From: Nitrospinota bacterium
Lineage (GTDB): Bacteria > Nitrospinota_A > UBA7883 > JACRGQ01
NCBI GenBank assembly: GCA_016217735.1
Contig: JACRGQ010000003.1
Span: 25,564-89,563 of the forward strand
Length of the DNA stretch: 64,000 bases
Reading direction: 5' to 3'
The notes beneath the pieces are model-generated. The model saw nothing but the letters and a program-made list of their open reading frames with translations, did not search any database and was not told the origin of the DNA. Position numbers and translations under genes: made by a program. Below are positions 35,115 through 44,234 of this stretch, piece after piece. Position 1 is the stretch's first letter. Each line of letters starts with the position of its first letter.

Positions 35115-35286
35115 AAAGGATGCCAAGGCCGAGGAACATCAGGGCCAGACCGCCGACGCGGAGCACACGGGTGTCCATCGAGGCCATGAGGAGGGCATAG
35201 CGCCGCATCATCTCCGGGCTTATGAAATAGGGCAGCCCTTCGATGATGAGCACCAACCCAAACGCCGTCATAAAAAGTTCCATCAT
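35098..35286 (-). CDS. DUF2065 family small membrane protein
   Basis: A 62-residue protein with two transmembrane helices (LFMTAFGLVLIIEGLPYFI and LRVGGLALMFLGLGILYAFVG) around the SPEMMRRYALLM loop, matching the DUF2065/YjeT family, whose function is unknown. In many proteobacteria the gene lies near hflC and purA; here it is coupled to a lipase-like gene by overlap. GGAGAT precedes the start. Confidence 0.8.
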   Translation of the reverse strand: MMELFMTAFGLVLIIEGLPYFISPEMMRRYALLMASMDTRVLRVGGLALMFLGLGILYAFVG

Positions 35287-35350
35287 CCACTATCTCCGTT
35301 GTGCCGGTTATATCACAGATTCCCCGCCCGCCCGTTGGCCGCGCGGCCCC

Positions 35351-35450
35351 TCCTGGTGGGTACACATTTTAATGTGTACATTGGCGCGGAGCGCCAAGGG
35401 ATTTCGGCCCCTTGGGCCGATGTACCCAATAAATTGGGTATCCACCGGGA
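35351..35450. repeat. Multibranch hairpin element, second full copy
   Basis: Outer arms TCCTGGTGG (35351-35359) and CCACCGGGA (35442-35450) pair with one T-G wobble. They enclose GTACACATT/AATGTGTAC (35360-35379), TTGGCGC-GGA-GCGCCAA (35381-35397), TCGGCCC-CTT-GGGCCGA (35404-35420) and TACCCAAT-AA-ATTGGGTA (35423-35440). The first and third modules are shared with the 34225-34332 element in the same order; the second differs only in loop and closing bases, and the fourth is swapped for a module present at 34194. Confidence 0.82.
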
Positions 35451-35459
35451 AAACCAAAT

Positions 35460-35573
35460 ATGGCCTACAGGCCATTTACACTGCGCGCCGAAGGCGCTTG
35501 TGTGAAAAAGACGGAACAGTCCCGCGGACTGTCCGCTTTTTTCCGCCGCGGATTGAATTGCCAATTCCGCGGC
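35460..35573. repeat. Chain of further hairpin modules
   Basis: Directly after the multibranch element come ATGGCCT/AGGCCAT (35460-35475), GCGCC-GAA-GGCGC flanked by ACAC/GTGT (35478-35503), ACAGTCC-CGC-GGACTGT (35516-35532) and GCCGCGGA/TCCGCGGC (35545-35573). Every stem is perfect. The rest of the gap to 35679 shows only a weak CCGGAG/CTCCGG pair. Confidence 0.75.
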
Positions 35574-35679
35574 TCCTTAAACCGGCGCAATATGCTTCCT
35601 GATCCGGAGATTTGGAATCCCCGGCTCCGGCGGGACACATTGCCGAAGACCGGGGATACATGATGTCAAAAGGGGGAGG

Positions 35680-35713
35680 CCCGGCCTCCGGCGGGGGTGC
35701 GCCGGAGGCCGGG
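35680..35713 (-). terminator. Strong inverted repeat downstream of the dcw operon, probable terminator
   Basis: CCCGGCCTCCGGC (35680-35692) and GCCGGAGGCCGGG (35701-35713) form a perfect 13-base stem with an eight-base loop. It lies 28 bases after the stop of the last operon gene. On the minus strand it is followed by CCTCCCCCTTTT, a short T-run, so termination is likely but the signal is not textbook. Confidence 0.55.
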
Positions 35714-35740
35714 ATGAAAAAAAAGCAAAAATCTAAAACA

Positions 35741-36379
35741 TTATCCCTGCGCGGCGATGGGGGCGGCCATATCGCCCTGGGCATGCCGCAACCGCAGGTT
35801 CACCATCGCAAGGGCGGTCACTTGGGCCAGGCGGCGGAGATAATCGGTGGCGTTTCCTTCGCTGTAGCGGACGGGGTCGTTGCTGCCGAGGTTCAGGCTG
35901 CCGATCACGCGGTTGCCGTACACCAGGGGGATCAGCGCTTCGGATCGTATTCGCCGCAATTCCCGTATGCCGAAGAAATGGACGCTGCCGTGCTCCAGCC
36001 GCCCGTGCAGCAAAGGGGACATCTGCGTGAAAATGCCATTGAGCCGGTCCTGATCCATGAAAAAAAGCCGGTCCGCGGCGGGGGACGGAAGGTGCTCCAT
36101 GGGGGGCGGGAGCAGTTCCCGGTAGCCGTGTTCCAGGCAGTAGGTGGCCACCGTCAGGCCGAACGATTCCCGCAGGGCGTCGGTCGTCTTCGCGGCCAGC
36201 GTCTCCAGGTCTTCGCACCGCACCGCGGCTTCCCCCACCTCGTCTATCTTCTGCTGTATCTCGGTGTTGCGCTTGCTGGTCTGCACCAGTTGCTTGAGGT
36301 TTCCGCGCAGCACCATGATATCGCGGCGCAGGCCGCTATTGCTTATCTTGCTCGCCATCATCAACGTTTTTCTGTCCAT
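35741..36379 (-). CDS. DUF484/GAF-like domain protein at the end of the dcw operon
   Basis: The 212-residue protein begins with a coiled-coil helix (LRGNLKQLVQTSKRNTEIQQ) and continues with a GAF-fold domain: LETLAAKTTDALRESFGLTV, EALIPLVYGNRVIGSLNLGS and RRLAQVTALAMVNLRLR. DUF484 proteins have this layout and no settled function. It starts 15 bases after ftsZ with GAGGA seven bases before the ATG, so it belongs to the operon. In E. coli DUF484 (YigA) lies by xerC instead; a link to division is only suggested by position. Confidence 0.7.
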   Translation of the reverse strand: MDRKTLMMASKISNSGLRRDIMVLRGNLKQLVQTSKRNTEIQQKIDEVGEAAVRCEDLETLAAKTTDALRESFGLTVATYCLEHGYRELLPPPMEHLPSPAADRLFFMDQDRLNGIFTQMSPLLHGRLEHGSVHFFGIRELRRIRSEALIPLVYGNRVIGSLNLGSNDPVRYSEGNATDYLRRLAQVTALAMVNLRLRHAQGDMAAPIAAQG

Positions 36380-36394
36380 CGCATCCTCTTCCGG

Positions 36395-37654
36395 TCAGTC
36401 GGCTTGCCGGTGGCGGATGAACGCCGGGATGTCGAGCTCATCGGCGAATTCCGCCAGATCGAGCGACACCAGCGGTTTGTTTTCCTTCCCCGTCCTGCCG
36501 CCGCTGAAGGGGATATTGGTTATCGGCTGCCGCCCCGCCCCCGTCGCCATGGTGATGGAAGCCTGCGCCAGCCCCGGCGCGGCCTGCGCCACCGCCTGCT
36601 GCGCGATGGCCTTGATGCCCTCCGCCTGGGCCTTGGGCATTTCGCGCGCCGCGGCGGCCCGGTTGAAGCCGGTGGCGATAACGGTGACGAACACCTCGTC
36701 CTTCAGGTTTTCGTCGATCACCGCGCCGAAGATCACGTTGGCGTCTTCGTGGGATCCCTTCTGGATTTCCATCGCGGCGTCGTTCACATCGAACAGCGTC
36801 AGGTTTTCGCCGCCAGTGACGTTGATCAGGATGCCGCGGGCCCCTTCGATGGAGGTGTCTTCCAGCAGCGGCGAGCTGATCGCCTTCTGCGCCGCTTCGC
36901 GGGCGCGGTTTTCGCCGTTGCCGATGCCGGTGCCCATAAGGGCCTGCCCCATTTCGCTCATGATGGTCTGCACATCGGCGAAATCGACGTTGACAAGGCC
37001 CGGCACGGTGATGATTTCGGAAATGCCCCGCACCGCGTTGCACAGCACCATGTCCGCGGTCATGAACGCCTCCCGCAGGGTGGTTTTTTTGTCCACCACC
37101 CCCAGCAGCCGCTGGTTCGGGATGGTGATGAGGGTGTCGACCGAGCGTTTGAGCTCCTCAAGTCCGGATTCGGCCTGCTTGCCGCGCTTTTGCCCTTCGA
37201 ACATGAACGGCTTAGTGACCACGCCGACGGTGAGAATGCCGAGCTTCCGGGCGATGTCGGCGATGACCGGCGCGGCCCCCGTGCCGGTGCCGCCCCCCAT
37301 GCCGGCGGTGACGAACACCATGTCCGCCCCTTCCAGCATGGCGCGGATGCCGTCGGCGTCCTCCATCGCGGCCTTGCGGCCCACTTCCGGGTTCGCCCCG
37401 GCGCCCAGCCCGCGGGTCAGTTGCCCGCCGATCTGCATCTTCACCGGCACGCGCGATTTGCCCAGCGCCTGGGAATCGGTGTTGCAGATGATGAACTCGA
37501 CGCCGGAAATGACGTGGCTCATCATCGCGCCCACCGCGTTGCACCCGCCGCCCCCGACGCCGATCACCTTGATCCGCGCATTGCTGTGCGTGCTGCTGGA
37601 AAACTTGAACGATGGCTGCGAACTCCCGTCCTGCTTGTCAAAATCTAGCCCCAT
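36395..37654 (-). CDS. ftsZ: Cell division protein FtsZ
   Basis: FtsZ is the tubulin-like GTPase that forms the division ring. The 419-residue protein has [12 protein letters not shown] near the N-terminus, the tubulin signature [10 protein letters not shown], the T7 loop region [11 protein letters not shown] and the C-terminal tail ending [12 protein letters not shown], whose DIPAFIR core is the peptide bound by FtsA and ZipA. GGGGG lies nine bases before the ATG. It follows ftsA by 58 bases and could have an additional promoter. Confidence 0.98.
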   Translation of the reverse strand: MGLDFDKQDGSSQPSFKFSSSTHSNARIKVIGVGGGGCNAVGAMMSHVISGVEFIICNTDSQALGKSRVPVKMQIGGQLTRGLGAGANPEVGRKAAMEDADGIRAMLEGADMVFVTAGMGGGTGTGAAPVIADIARKLGILTVGVVTKPFMFEGQKRGKQAESGLEELKRSVDTLITIPNQRLLGVVDKKTTLREAFMTADMVLCNAVRGISEIITVPGLVNVDFADVQTIMSEMGQALMGTGIGNGENRAREAAQKAISSPLLEDTSIEGARGILINVTGGENLTLFDVNDAAMEIQKGSHEDANVIFGAVIDENLKDEVFVTVIATGFNRAAAAREMPKAQAEGIKAIAQQAVAQAAPGLAQASITMATGAGRQPITNIPFSGGRTGKENKPLVSLDLAEFADELDIPAFIRHRQAD

Positions 37655-37712
37655 GACTTGTTACCCCCAAAAAAATTTGTTAAACGTTTTGCCCCACGTT
37701 ACTTAACAATGC

Positions 37713-38948
37713 TTAAAAGAAATCCTCTATCCAGCCCTTCATCCGGTCCGTGATGTTGTTGAAGAGGTTGCGCCCCTTTAGCGGCCTTGGCGGGCCATTG
37801 CGGCGCAGCTTCATGCCGAACTGCAACAACCCGACCGCCGTGGCGTACTGCGGCGAGTTCACCACATCCACCAGCCCCCCCACCCCTTTGGGATTGCCCC
37901 GGCGCACCGGCAGGCCGAAGACCCGCTCGGCCACTTCCGGCATCCCCTCCAGCATCGCCGCGCCGCCGGTGATCACGAGGCCCGACGGAATGATGCCGAG
38001 GTAGCCCGACGTCTCGAGGTCGTGGTAAATCATCTGGAACATCTCTTCCACGCGCGGCTCGATGATCTCGCACAGCACGTCGCGCTTGATCACGCGGGGC
38101 TCGCGCCCCCCCATGCTGGGGATTTCCACCAGATCGCCGCTTTTCACCATCGCCGCCACGGCGCAGCCGTGCTTGCGCTTGATCTTCTCCGCTTCCGCCT
38201 GCGGCGTGCGCAGCCCGATGGCGAGGTCGTTCGTGATGTGGTTGCCCCCCACGGCGATCACCGAGGTGTATTTCACGCTGTCTTCGGAGAACAGCGCCAG
38301 GTCCGCGGTGCCGCCGCCGATATCGACGAGCGCCACGCCCAGGTCGCGCTCGTCGGCGTCCAGCACCGCCTCGGCGCTGGCGAGCTGTTCCACGATGATG
38401 TCGTCCACGTCGAGCCCCGCCTTGTTCACCGAGCGGACGATGTTCTGCGCGCTGGTGACCGCGCCGGTGATGATGTGGATGCGGGCCTCGAGGCGGATGC
38501 CGGACATGCCGCGCGGCTCGCGGATGCCGCTCTGGTGATCCAGGATGAACTGCTGCGGGATCACGTGGATCACCTCGCGGTCCATCGGGATGGCCACCGC
38601 CTTGGCCGCCTCGATCACGCGCTCCTTGTCGAGGTCTGTCACCTCGCGGTTCTTCACGGCGATGATACCGTGGCTGTTGAAGCCCTTGATGTGCCCCCCC
38701 GCGATGCCGACAAAGGCGCTCTCCACCTGCACCCCGGCCATCAGTTCGGCCTCTTCCACCGCGCTGCGGATCGATTCAACGGTGCTTTCGATGTTCACCA
38801 CCACGCCCTTGTTGAGTCCCTTGGACGGGCTGGTGCCGATCCCGATGATGTCCAGCTTGCCGTTATCGCCCAGTTCCGCGATGACGCAGCAGATTTTCGT
38901 GGTGCCTATATCGAGGCCGCAGATCGTGTCACGTTCCTTTTTCGCCAT
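37713..38948 (-). CDS. ftsA: Cell division protein FtsA
   Basis: The 411-residue actin-like protein tethers FtsZ to the membrane. Phosphate-binding motifs are CGLDIGTTKICCVIAE at the start and VALVDIGGGTADLALF in the middle, with VITGGAAMLEG for adenosine binding. The C-terminal NITDRMKGWIEDFF is the amphipathic membrane-targeting helix. Its ATG overlaps the ftsQ stop by one base (TGATG). Confidence 0.97.
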   Translation of the reverse strand: MAKKERDTICGLDIGTTKICCVIAELGDNGKLDIIGIGTSPSKGLNKGVVVNIESTVESIRSAVEEAELMAGVQVESAFVGIAGGHIKGFNSHGIIAVKNREVTDLDKERVIEAAKAVAIPMDREVIHVIPQQFILDHQSGIREPRGMSGIRLEARIHIITGAVTSAQNIVRSVNKAGLDVDDIIVEQLASAEAVLDADERDLGVALVDIGGGTADLALFSEDSVKYTSVIAVGGNHITNDLAIGLRTPQAEAEKIKRKHGCAVAAMVKSGDLVEIPSMGGREPRVIKRDVLCEIIEPRVEEMFQMIYHDLETSGYLGIIPSGLVITGGAAMLEGMPEVAERVFGLPVRRGNPKGVGGLVDVVNSPQYATAVGLLQFGMKLRRNGPPRPLKGRNLFNNITDRMKGWIEDFF

Positions 38949-39835
38949 CAGATCACCCCCTGTGATTCGGTACGTTTTTCGTTTTTGCCGCCGCCCTTCA
39001 TCGTGGCGACCAACTGGTTTTTAAACGAGAGATCGAATTCCGCGAATCCCGGCGCGAAATCGGACGCCACGCCCCGCACGGCGAGATATTCCATGAACTT
39101 TTCCTCCCATTCTTCCTGATCGGGGCCGAGCTTCAACACCAGCCCCCCCGCGGTGCGCACGGCCGTTTTATCCATCCGGCCCACATCCACCGCCACCGGC
39201 GTGTCGCCGAACGCGGTATCCAGCTTAAAGAGCGATGCGGCGCGGTACGCATCGAACAGCCGCGGATCGGCTATCCGCGCACCGGGCGCGGCCGCCGCTT
39301 TCACTCCGGTAATCAGCAATTGCGGCCGTACGCGGCCCGCTTCTTCAATGAGGTACCCTTTTTCATCCACCAGCCAGGACTTGCCGTTCAGCGCCACGGC
39401 GGCCACCGGCCCGCGCTCCGTCACCGCCACTTCCACGATGTCCGGCAGTTTTATCCGCACCGAGACCGATTCCACCCAGGGGTTCTGCTCCACCAGCGCG
39501 GCGGCCCGCTCCAGGTCGCGCGTGAAAATATTGCCGGTCAGCGCCGGCCCCGCCATTGCGCGAACCTGCTCCGGGTTCAGCATGCGGACGCCGGTAATGG
39601 CGACGGTTTTCACCACAAAATAGGGGTTCGCCGAAATCATCCTGAAAATCGCCACCGCCGACACCACAAGCGCCCCCAACAACAGCCCCAGCAGGGCGGC
39701 TTTGGCGTAAATCAGAATGCGTTCTTTCGTGCGCCCCTTGGCGCGGACGGAATTTGTCTGGAACGGCGAACGCCGCGCGCGCTCCGGCGGCTGCCGCCGG
39801 CCGGCCGGCCGCTCGAATTTTGCCGCGATCAACAT
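38948..39835 (-). CDS. ftsQ: Cell division protein FtsQ/DivIB
   Basis: This 295-residue protein has a basic cytoplasmic tail, one transmembrane helix (AALLGLLLGALVVSAVAIF), a POTRA domain (YFVVKTVAITGVRMLNPEQV to VAVTERGPVAAVAL) and the FtsQ beta domain. It links FtsB/FtsL to the ring in the periplasm. It begins two bases after murB and its stop overlaps the ftsA start. Confidence 0.92.
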   Translation of the reverse strand: MLIAAKFERPAGRRQPPERARRSPFQTNSVRAKGRTKERILIYAKAALLGLLLGALVVSAVAIFRMISANPYFVVKTVAITGVRMLNPEQVRAMAGPALTGNIFTRDLERAAALVEQNPWVESVSVRIKLPDIVEVAVTERGPVAAVALNGKSWLVDEKGYLIEEAGRVRPQLLITGVKAAAAPGARIADPRLFDAYRAASLFKLDTAFGDTPVAVDVGRMDKTAVRTAGGLVLKLGPDQEEWEEKFMEYLAVRGVASDFAPGFAEFDLSFKNQLVATMKGGGKNEKRTESQGVI

Positions 39836-39837
39836 TA

Positions 39838-40692
39838 TTAAAATCCTCCCGCGAGTTTCAATTCACGTTCCAGCCGCACACCCGTCTTTTCCCACACCCC
39901 CGCCTCGACGGCGCGGATGAGGGAAAAAACCTGGGCCGCGGTGGCGTGCCCCAGATTTACGATGAAGTTGGCGTGCTTAAGGCTCACCTGCGCATCCCCT
40001 TCGCGCAACCCTTTCAGGCCGCAGGCTTCGATGATCCGCCCGGCGAAATCGCCCGGCGGGTTTTTGAACACCGATCCGGCCGAGGGGTATTCAAGCGGCT
40101 GGCTTTTCCTCCGCGCCGCCATTCCCTTCCGCATCCGTTCCAGTATTTCCTTCCCTTCTCCCTCTTTAAGGGCAAACGTGGCGGACACCACCACGGCTCC
40201 CGGAGGGAGCGCGCTATGACGATATGCGAGGCCGAGCGCCTCGGCCTTGAATTCCTCCGCCTCTCCGTTCACTATCAATGTCGCGCGCACCAAGCTCTGC
40301 TTCACTTCGCCGCCGGATGCGCCCGCGTTCATCACCACCGCGCCCCCCACCGTGCCGGGAATGCCGAAGGCGAACTCCAGCCCGCCCAACGCAAGCCGCC
40401 CGGCCCGCCGCGCAATAGCGGTTAGCGATGCCCCCGCTCCCGCGGTCAGCAGCGCGCCGCCGGCGGTTTCAGCCACATCCACAGCGTCAAACCGTTCCAT
40501 GGAAATCACTTCTCCAATGCCGCCATCGGCGACAAGCAGGTTGCTGCCGCCGCCCAGGACAAACGCGTCCGGGTGTCCGCGCAGCGCCGCCGCCAGTTCG
40601 CCGGCCGTTTCGGGAATGATAAACATCCCCGCCCGGCCGCCGATGCGGAACGTCGTGCGCCTGTCCAGCGGCTCATCTCTTAATACCTTCAT
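39838..40692 (-). CDS. murB: UDP-N-acetylenolpyruvoylglucosamine reductase MurB
   Basis: MurB reduces UDP-GlcNAc-enolpyruvate with NADPH and FAD to UDP-MurNAc. The 284-residue protein has RRTTFRIGGRA, FVLGGGSNLLVADGG, the FAD-contact GIPGTVGGAVVMNAGA and the catalytic-serine motif PSAGSVFKNP, with the late KHANFIVNLG. Length and the missing C-terminal extra loop fit the shorter type II MurB of many bacteria. It overlaps the end of murC by 20 bases. Confidence 0.95.
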   Translation of the reverse strand: MKVLRDEPLDRRTTFRIGGRAGMFIIPETAGELAAALRGHPDAFVLGGGSNLLVADGGIGEVISMERFDAVDVAETAGGALLTAGAGASLTAIARRAGRLALGGLEFAFGIPGTVGGAVVMNAGASGGEVKQSLVRATLIVNGEAEEFKAEALGLAYRHSALPPGAVVVSATFALKEGEGKEILERMRKGMAARRKSQPLEYPSAGSVFKNPPGDFAGRIIEACGLKGLREGDAQVSLKHANFIVNLGHATAAQVFSLIRAVEAGVWEKTGVRLERELKLAGGF

Positions 40693-42058
40693 CGCCCCTT
40701 AAAAAAAGCTCCCCCTGCTTATAAACGTCGCCGGCTCCCATTGTCAGAAGCATGTCGCGGCCGTCCAATGTGCGGTTGAGGAAGCCCTGTATCTCCTCCG
40801 TGGTTTCCAAACAGTGAACGTTTTTCTTGCCGGCGGTCACCAGACCGTCGTAAATCAGCCGGGTGCTGATGCCCGCGATGGGCGATTCGCCCGCCGCGTA
40901 AATCGGCAGCAGCACCAGCACATCGGTATCGTCGAACGCCGTGAAATAGTCGCTCAAGCAATCGCGCGTGCGGGTATACCGGTGCGGCTGGAACAGCGTC
41001 ACGATGCGCCGCCCCCTGTTCCACTCGCGGATGCCCTTGAGCGTGGCCCGTATCTCGTTGGGGTGGTGGCCGTAATCGTCGTACACGGTAATCCCCCCCT
41101 TGTTCCCCTTCAGCTCAAAGCGGCGGCCGATGCCGGAAAAATGTTTCATCGCCGCCGCGGCGGCGTTGAACTCCACGCCGACCAGCATCGCCACCTGTAT
41201 GGCGGCCAGCGCGTTCAGCGCCATATGGCGTCCCGGCATATGTATCTCCACGCGCCCCAACTCGCCGTTCTTATCCGACACGGTGAAAGAAGCCGTCCCT
41301 TCCCCCAGCGCGTAGTCGTGCGCCATCAGGTCGCACGCTTTGGAAAAGCCGTAGGTGATGAATTTCTTGTTCATCCGGGGAATGAAGCTCCGCAACACCG
41401 GATCGTCGCCGCAGGCGATGGTGGCGCCAAAGAACGGCACCTTGTTGCAGAACGTGAAAAACGCCTCGTCGATTTTATCCTTGCTGCCGTAGTAATCCAG
41501 ATGCTCGGCGTCGATGTTCGTCACCACCGCGATGGACGGATCGAGCGTGAGGAAGCTGCCGTCGCTTTCGTCGGCTTCGGCGACGAGGAACTCGCCGTTG
41601 CCCAGCTTCGCGCCGGACTCGAACCGCTTCACGCGGCCGCCGATAATGGCGGTGGGGTCAAGCCCCGCTTCGGCGAGAATGGTCGCCACCATCGTGCTGG
41701 TGGTGGTTTTGCCGTGCGCGCCGGCCACGGCGATCCCCACCTTCATCCGCATCAGTTCCCCCAGCATTTCGGCGCGGGGAATCACCGGCACCTTGCGCAG
41801 GCGGGCGGCGACCACTTCCGGATTTTCCTTACTTACGGCGGAAGAGATGACGATCACCTCGGCGTCGCCGATATTTTCGGCGGCATGGCCGATATGCACG
41901 GTGGCTCCCAGGCCTTCCAGCCGCTTCACGGTGTCGCCACGGTTCAGGTCCGAGCCTTGCACTTTGTGCCCCATGTTGAGGAGGATTTCGGCAATGCCGC
42001 TCATCCCCGCGCCGCCGATGCCGACGAAATGGATTGTCCGTTGCCGCTTCAGGGTCAC
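40673..42058 (-). CDS. murC: UDP-N-acetylmuramate-L-alanine ligase MurC
   Basis: MurC adds L-alanine to UDP-MurNAc with ATP. The 461-residue protein has the N-terminal HFVGIGGAGMSGIAE nucleotide-sugar site, the P-loop AGAHGKTTTSTM (residues 112-124) and YDDYGHHPNEI in the C-terminal domain, all typical of MurC. The start is a GTG at 42056-42058 whose bases overlap the murG stop (GTGA), which indicates translational coupling. Confidence 0.97.
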   Translation of the reverse strand: MTLKRQRTIHFVGIGGAGMSGIAEILLNMGHKVQGSDLNRGDTVKRLEGLGATVHIGHAAENIGDAEVIVISSAVSKENPEVVAARLRKVPVIPRAEMLGELMRMKVGIAVAGAHGKTTTSTMVATILAEAGLDPTAIIGGRVKRFESGAKLGNGEFLVAEADESDGSFLTLDPSIAVVTNIDAEHLDYYGSKDKIDEAFFTFCNKVPFFGATIACGDDPVLRSFIPRMNKKFITYGFSKACDLMAHDYALGEGTASFTVSDKNGELGRVEIHMPGRHMALNALAAIQVAMLVGVEFNAAAAAMKHFSGIGRRFELKGNKGGITVYDDYGHHPNEIRATLKGIREWNRGRRIVTLFQPHRYTRTRDCLSDYFTAFDDTDVLVLLPIYAAGESPIAGISTRLIYDGLVTAGKKNVHCLETTEEIQGFLNRTLDGRDMLLTMGAGDVYKQGELFLRGDEGIKR

Positions 42059-43134
42059 GCCGCCTCCAGTTGTTTTACGATGTCGCGCGCGATTACCCGC
42101 GCGGCATCCGGTTTCGCGTTTTCGCGGGCGTTGGCGCTCATCTTCCCCAGCTTGTCCGGGTTGCGCAAAATGCCGTACACCGTTTCCGCCAGCAGTTCGC
42201 CGGTCAGGTTCATTTCATCCACCACCGCGGCGGCGCCGACGTTCTCCATTGCAAGGGCGTTGAGCCGCTGGTGTCCCCCCGCGCCGGGATATGGAATCAG
42301 GATGCCCGGCAGGGCGGTGAGCGCCAGTTCGGCGCAGGTGCCGGCCCCGGCGCGCGCGACCGCCAGGTGGCTTTCACGCATGATGGCGGCCATGTTCTCG
42401 AAATACGGCTCCACCACCGCTTCCACCATCGCCTCAAGATACGCGGCGCGGGTCTCGGCCAGCATCTGCTTGCCGGTCTGGTGGTAAATTTTCACGTTCA
42501 TCTTCGCCAGCCGCGGCAGCGCGCCCATCACGGCGCGGTTGACGGCGTTGGCCCCCTGGCTTCCCCCCATCACGAGGATGGTTTTGCGCGGCGCGTCGAA
42601 ATCGCGCGTCACCGCCATGCTAAACTCCCGCCGCGTCGGATTCCCGGCCGCCATCACATCGGCTCCCCGCAGCCAGCGGGCCGATTCGGCGAAATTCGCA
42701 TAAACCCGGCGGGCCTTCCCGGCGAGCCACCGGGTGACCAGTCCCGGATAGACGTTTTGCTCCATCAGAAAAAGCGGCACCCCCTTCATCGAGGCCGCCA
42801 GACAGGAAGGGCCGGAGGCGTAACCTCCCGCGCCGATAACCGCGTCCGGCTGAAATACGTTCACCGCCTTGGCCGCCGTGCCCAGCGCCATCGGAAATGT
42901 AAACAGGGCCCTGGCCATCTTGCCGATATGCCGCCGGTCAAACCCCCGCACGTCGATGCCGAGGAAATCGAACCCGGCGCTGCGGGCCATTTCATGTTCG
43001 GGTCCCGCTTGGCCGCCCACAAAGAGAATGGTGTTGCCCATCCGCTTCAGTTCGTCCGCCACCGCCAGCGCGGGATAGATGTGCCCGCCGGTGCCGCCCG
43101 CCGTTACAATCATTCTCAATCCGCTCCCGCTCAT
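42055..43134 (-). CDS. murG: Undecaprenyl-PP-MurNAc-pentapeptide GlcNAc transferase MurG
   Basis: MurG makes lipid II from lipid I at the inner face of the cytoplasmic membrane. The 359-residue GT28 protein has the first glycine loop AGGTGGHIYPALAVA, VIGAGGYASGPSCLAA, the second-domain loop VMGGSQGAN and the UDP-GlcNAc motif RAGAGTCAELALTALPGILI. Its ATG overlaps the ftsW stop by four bases. Confidence 0.97.
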   Translation of the reverse strand: MSGSGLRMIVTAGGTGGHIYPALAVADELKRMGNTILFVGGQAGPEHEMARSAGFDFLGIDVRGFDRRHIGKMARALFTFPMALGTAAKAVNVFQPDAVIGAGGYASGPSCLAASMKGVPLFLMEQNVYPGLVTRWLAGKARRVYANFAESARWLRGADVMAAGNPTRREFSMAVTRDFDAPRKTILVMGGSQGANAVNRAVMGALPRLAKMNVKIYHQTGKQMLAETRAAYLEAMVEAVVEPYFENMAAIMRESHLAVARAGAGTCAELALTALPGILIPYPGAGGHQRLNALAMENVGAAAVVDEMNLTGELLAETVYGILRNPDKLGKMSANARENAKPDAARVIARDIVKQLEAA

Positions 43135-44234
43135 GACGACCTGTATTGCGATACGTTAAGCAAAATGCCGACGCTGACCAGCCACATCACCAGCGCCGAG
43201 CCGCCCAGTGAAATAAACGGCAGCGGCAATCCCTTGGTGGGAAGCAGGCCGGTGGCCACGCCAAAGTTGATGGCCGCCTGCAACCCGATGCTTAACGTGA
43301 TGCCGGTGGCAAGGTACATGCCGAAAGGATCGGGCGCCCGCATGGCGGTCTTGATCCCCAGATACACGAAAATGGCGAAAAGGAGGACTATCAGCAGGCA
43401 GCCGGCGAAGCCGAGTTCCTCGCCGATAATGGAAAAAATAAAGTCGGTGTGCGCATCCGGCAGGAAGAAGTTTTTCTGCCGCCCCTCGCCCAGGCCGATG
43501 CCGAAAACATGCCCGTTCCCCAGCGCCACCCAGGATTGGATGATCTGAAAGCCGGTGTCGGTGGGGTCGGCCCACGGATCGAGGAACGAGAGGATGCGGC
43601 GGCGGCGGTAATCGACATTGAGCACCGCCACGTAAAGGAACGGCAGCATGGTGAGAAACGTGCCGAGTATGAAGCTGAAGCGGATGCCGGCGACGAAGAA
43701 GAGGCCGAAGATCACCACGGCGGCCACCAGCGAAGTTCCCATGTCCGGCTGCAGCAAAATCAGCACGAAGATGACGCCCAGCGCCAGCGCGTTCGGCACA
43801 TAGCCGATGACGAAATCCCTCAGCCGCCCCGCCGCCTCCTTCTTCACCAAAAAGTGGGAGAAGGCGACGATGAGCGCCAGCTTGGCGAACTCCGACGGCT
43901 GGAAGGTGACGGGTCCCAATATGATCCAGCGCCGGGCGCCGGACACTTCGCGGCCTATGCCGGGGATGAGCACCAGAAAAAGCATGAGGAGCGAAACAAG
44001 GTACAGGTAAGGGGCCAAATCCTGCAGCTTGCGGTAGTTGATCTTAAGCGCCACCGCCATCCCGGCGAATCCGATGAGGGTGTAAACAAATTGGCGTTTG
44101 AGGAAAAAAGCGGGATCGCCGTACCGGGCGCCGGCCACCGTGCCGGAGGCGGAAAAGATCATCACCAGCCCGATAAGGGCCAGGCCGGCCGTCACCGCCA
44201 ATATCCGGTAATCCGGCTCGCGTTTAACGGACAT
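43131..44234 (-). CDS. ftsW: Lipid II polymerase FtsW
   Basis: FtsW, of the SEDS family, polymerises glycan strands at the septum together with FtsI. The 367-residue protein has about ten transmembrane helices and the SEDS motifs GARRWIILGPVTFQPSEFAK, QPDMGTSLVAAVV, AHTDFIFSIIGEELGF and GLLPTKGLPLPFISLGGSAL. Its first bases overlap the end of murD by 11. RodA is the only alternative; position beside murG favours FtsW. Confidence 0.96.
   Translation of the reverse strand: MSVKREPDYRILAVTAGLALIGLVMIFSASGTVAGARYGDPAFFLKRQFVYTLIGFAGMAVALKINYRKLQDLAPYLYLVSLLMLFLVLIPGIGREVSGARRWIILGPVTFQPSEFAKLALIVAFSHFLVKKEAAGRLRDFVIGYVPNALALGVIFVLILLQPDMGTSLVAAVVIFGLFFVAGIRFSFILGTFLTMLPFLYVAVLNVDYRRRRILSFLDPWADPTDTGFQIIQSWVALGNGHVFGIGLGEGRQKNFFLPDAHTDFIFSIIGEELGFAGCLLIVLLFAIFVYLGIKTAMRAPDPFGMYLATGITLSIGLQAAINFGVATGLLPTKGLPLPFISLGGSALVMWLVSVGILLNVSQYRSS

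Noticed and set aside
34105..35573. Possible CRISPR array
   Set aside because: The repeats are different hairpins of unequal length without constant repeat-spacer spacing, and no cas gene is present.
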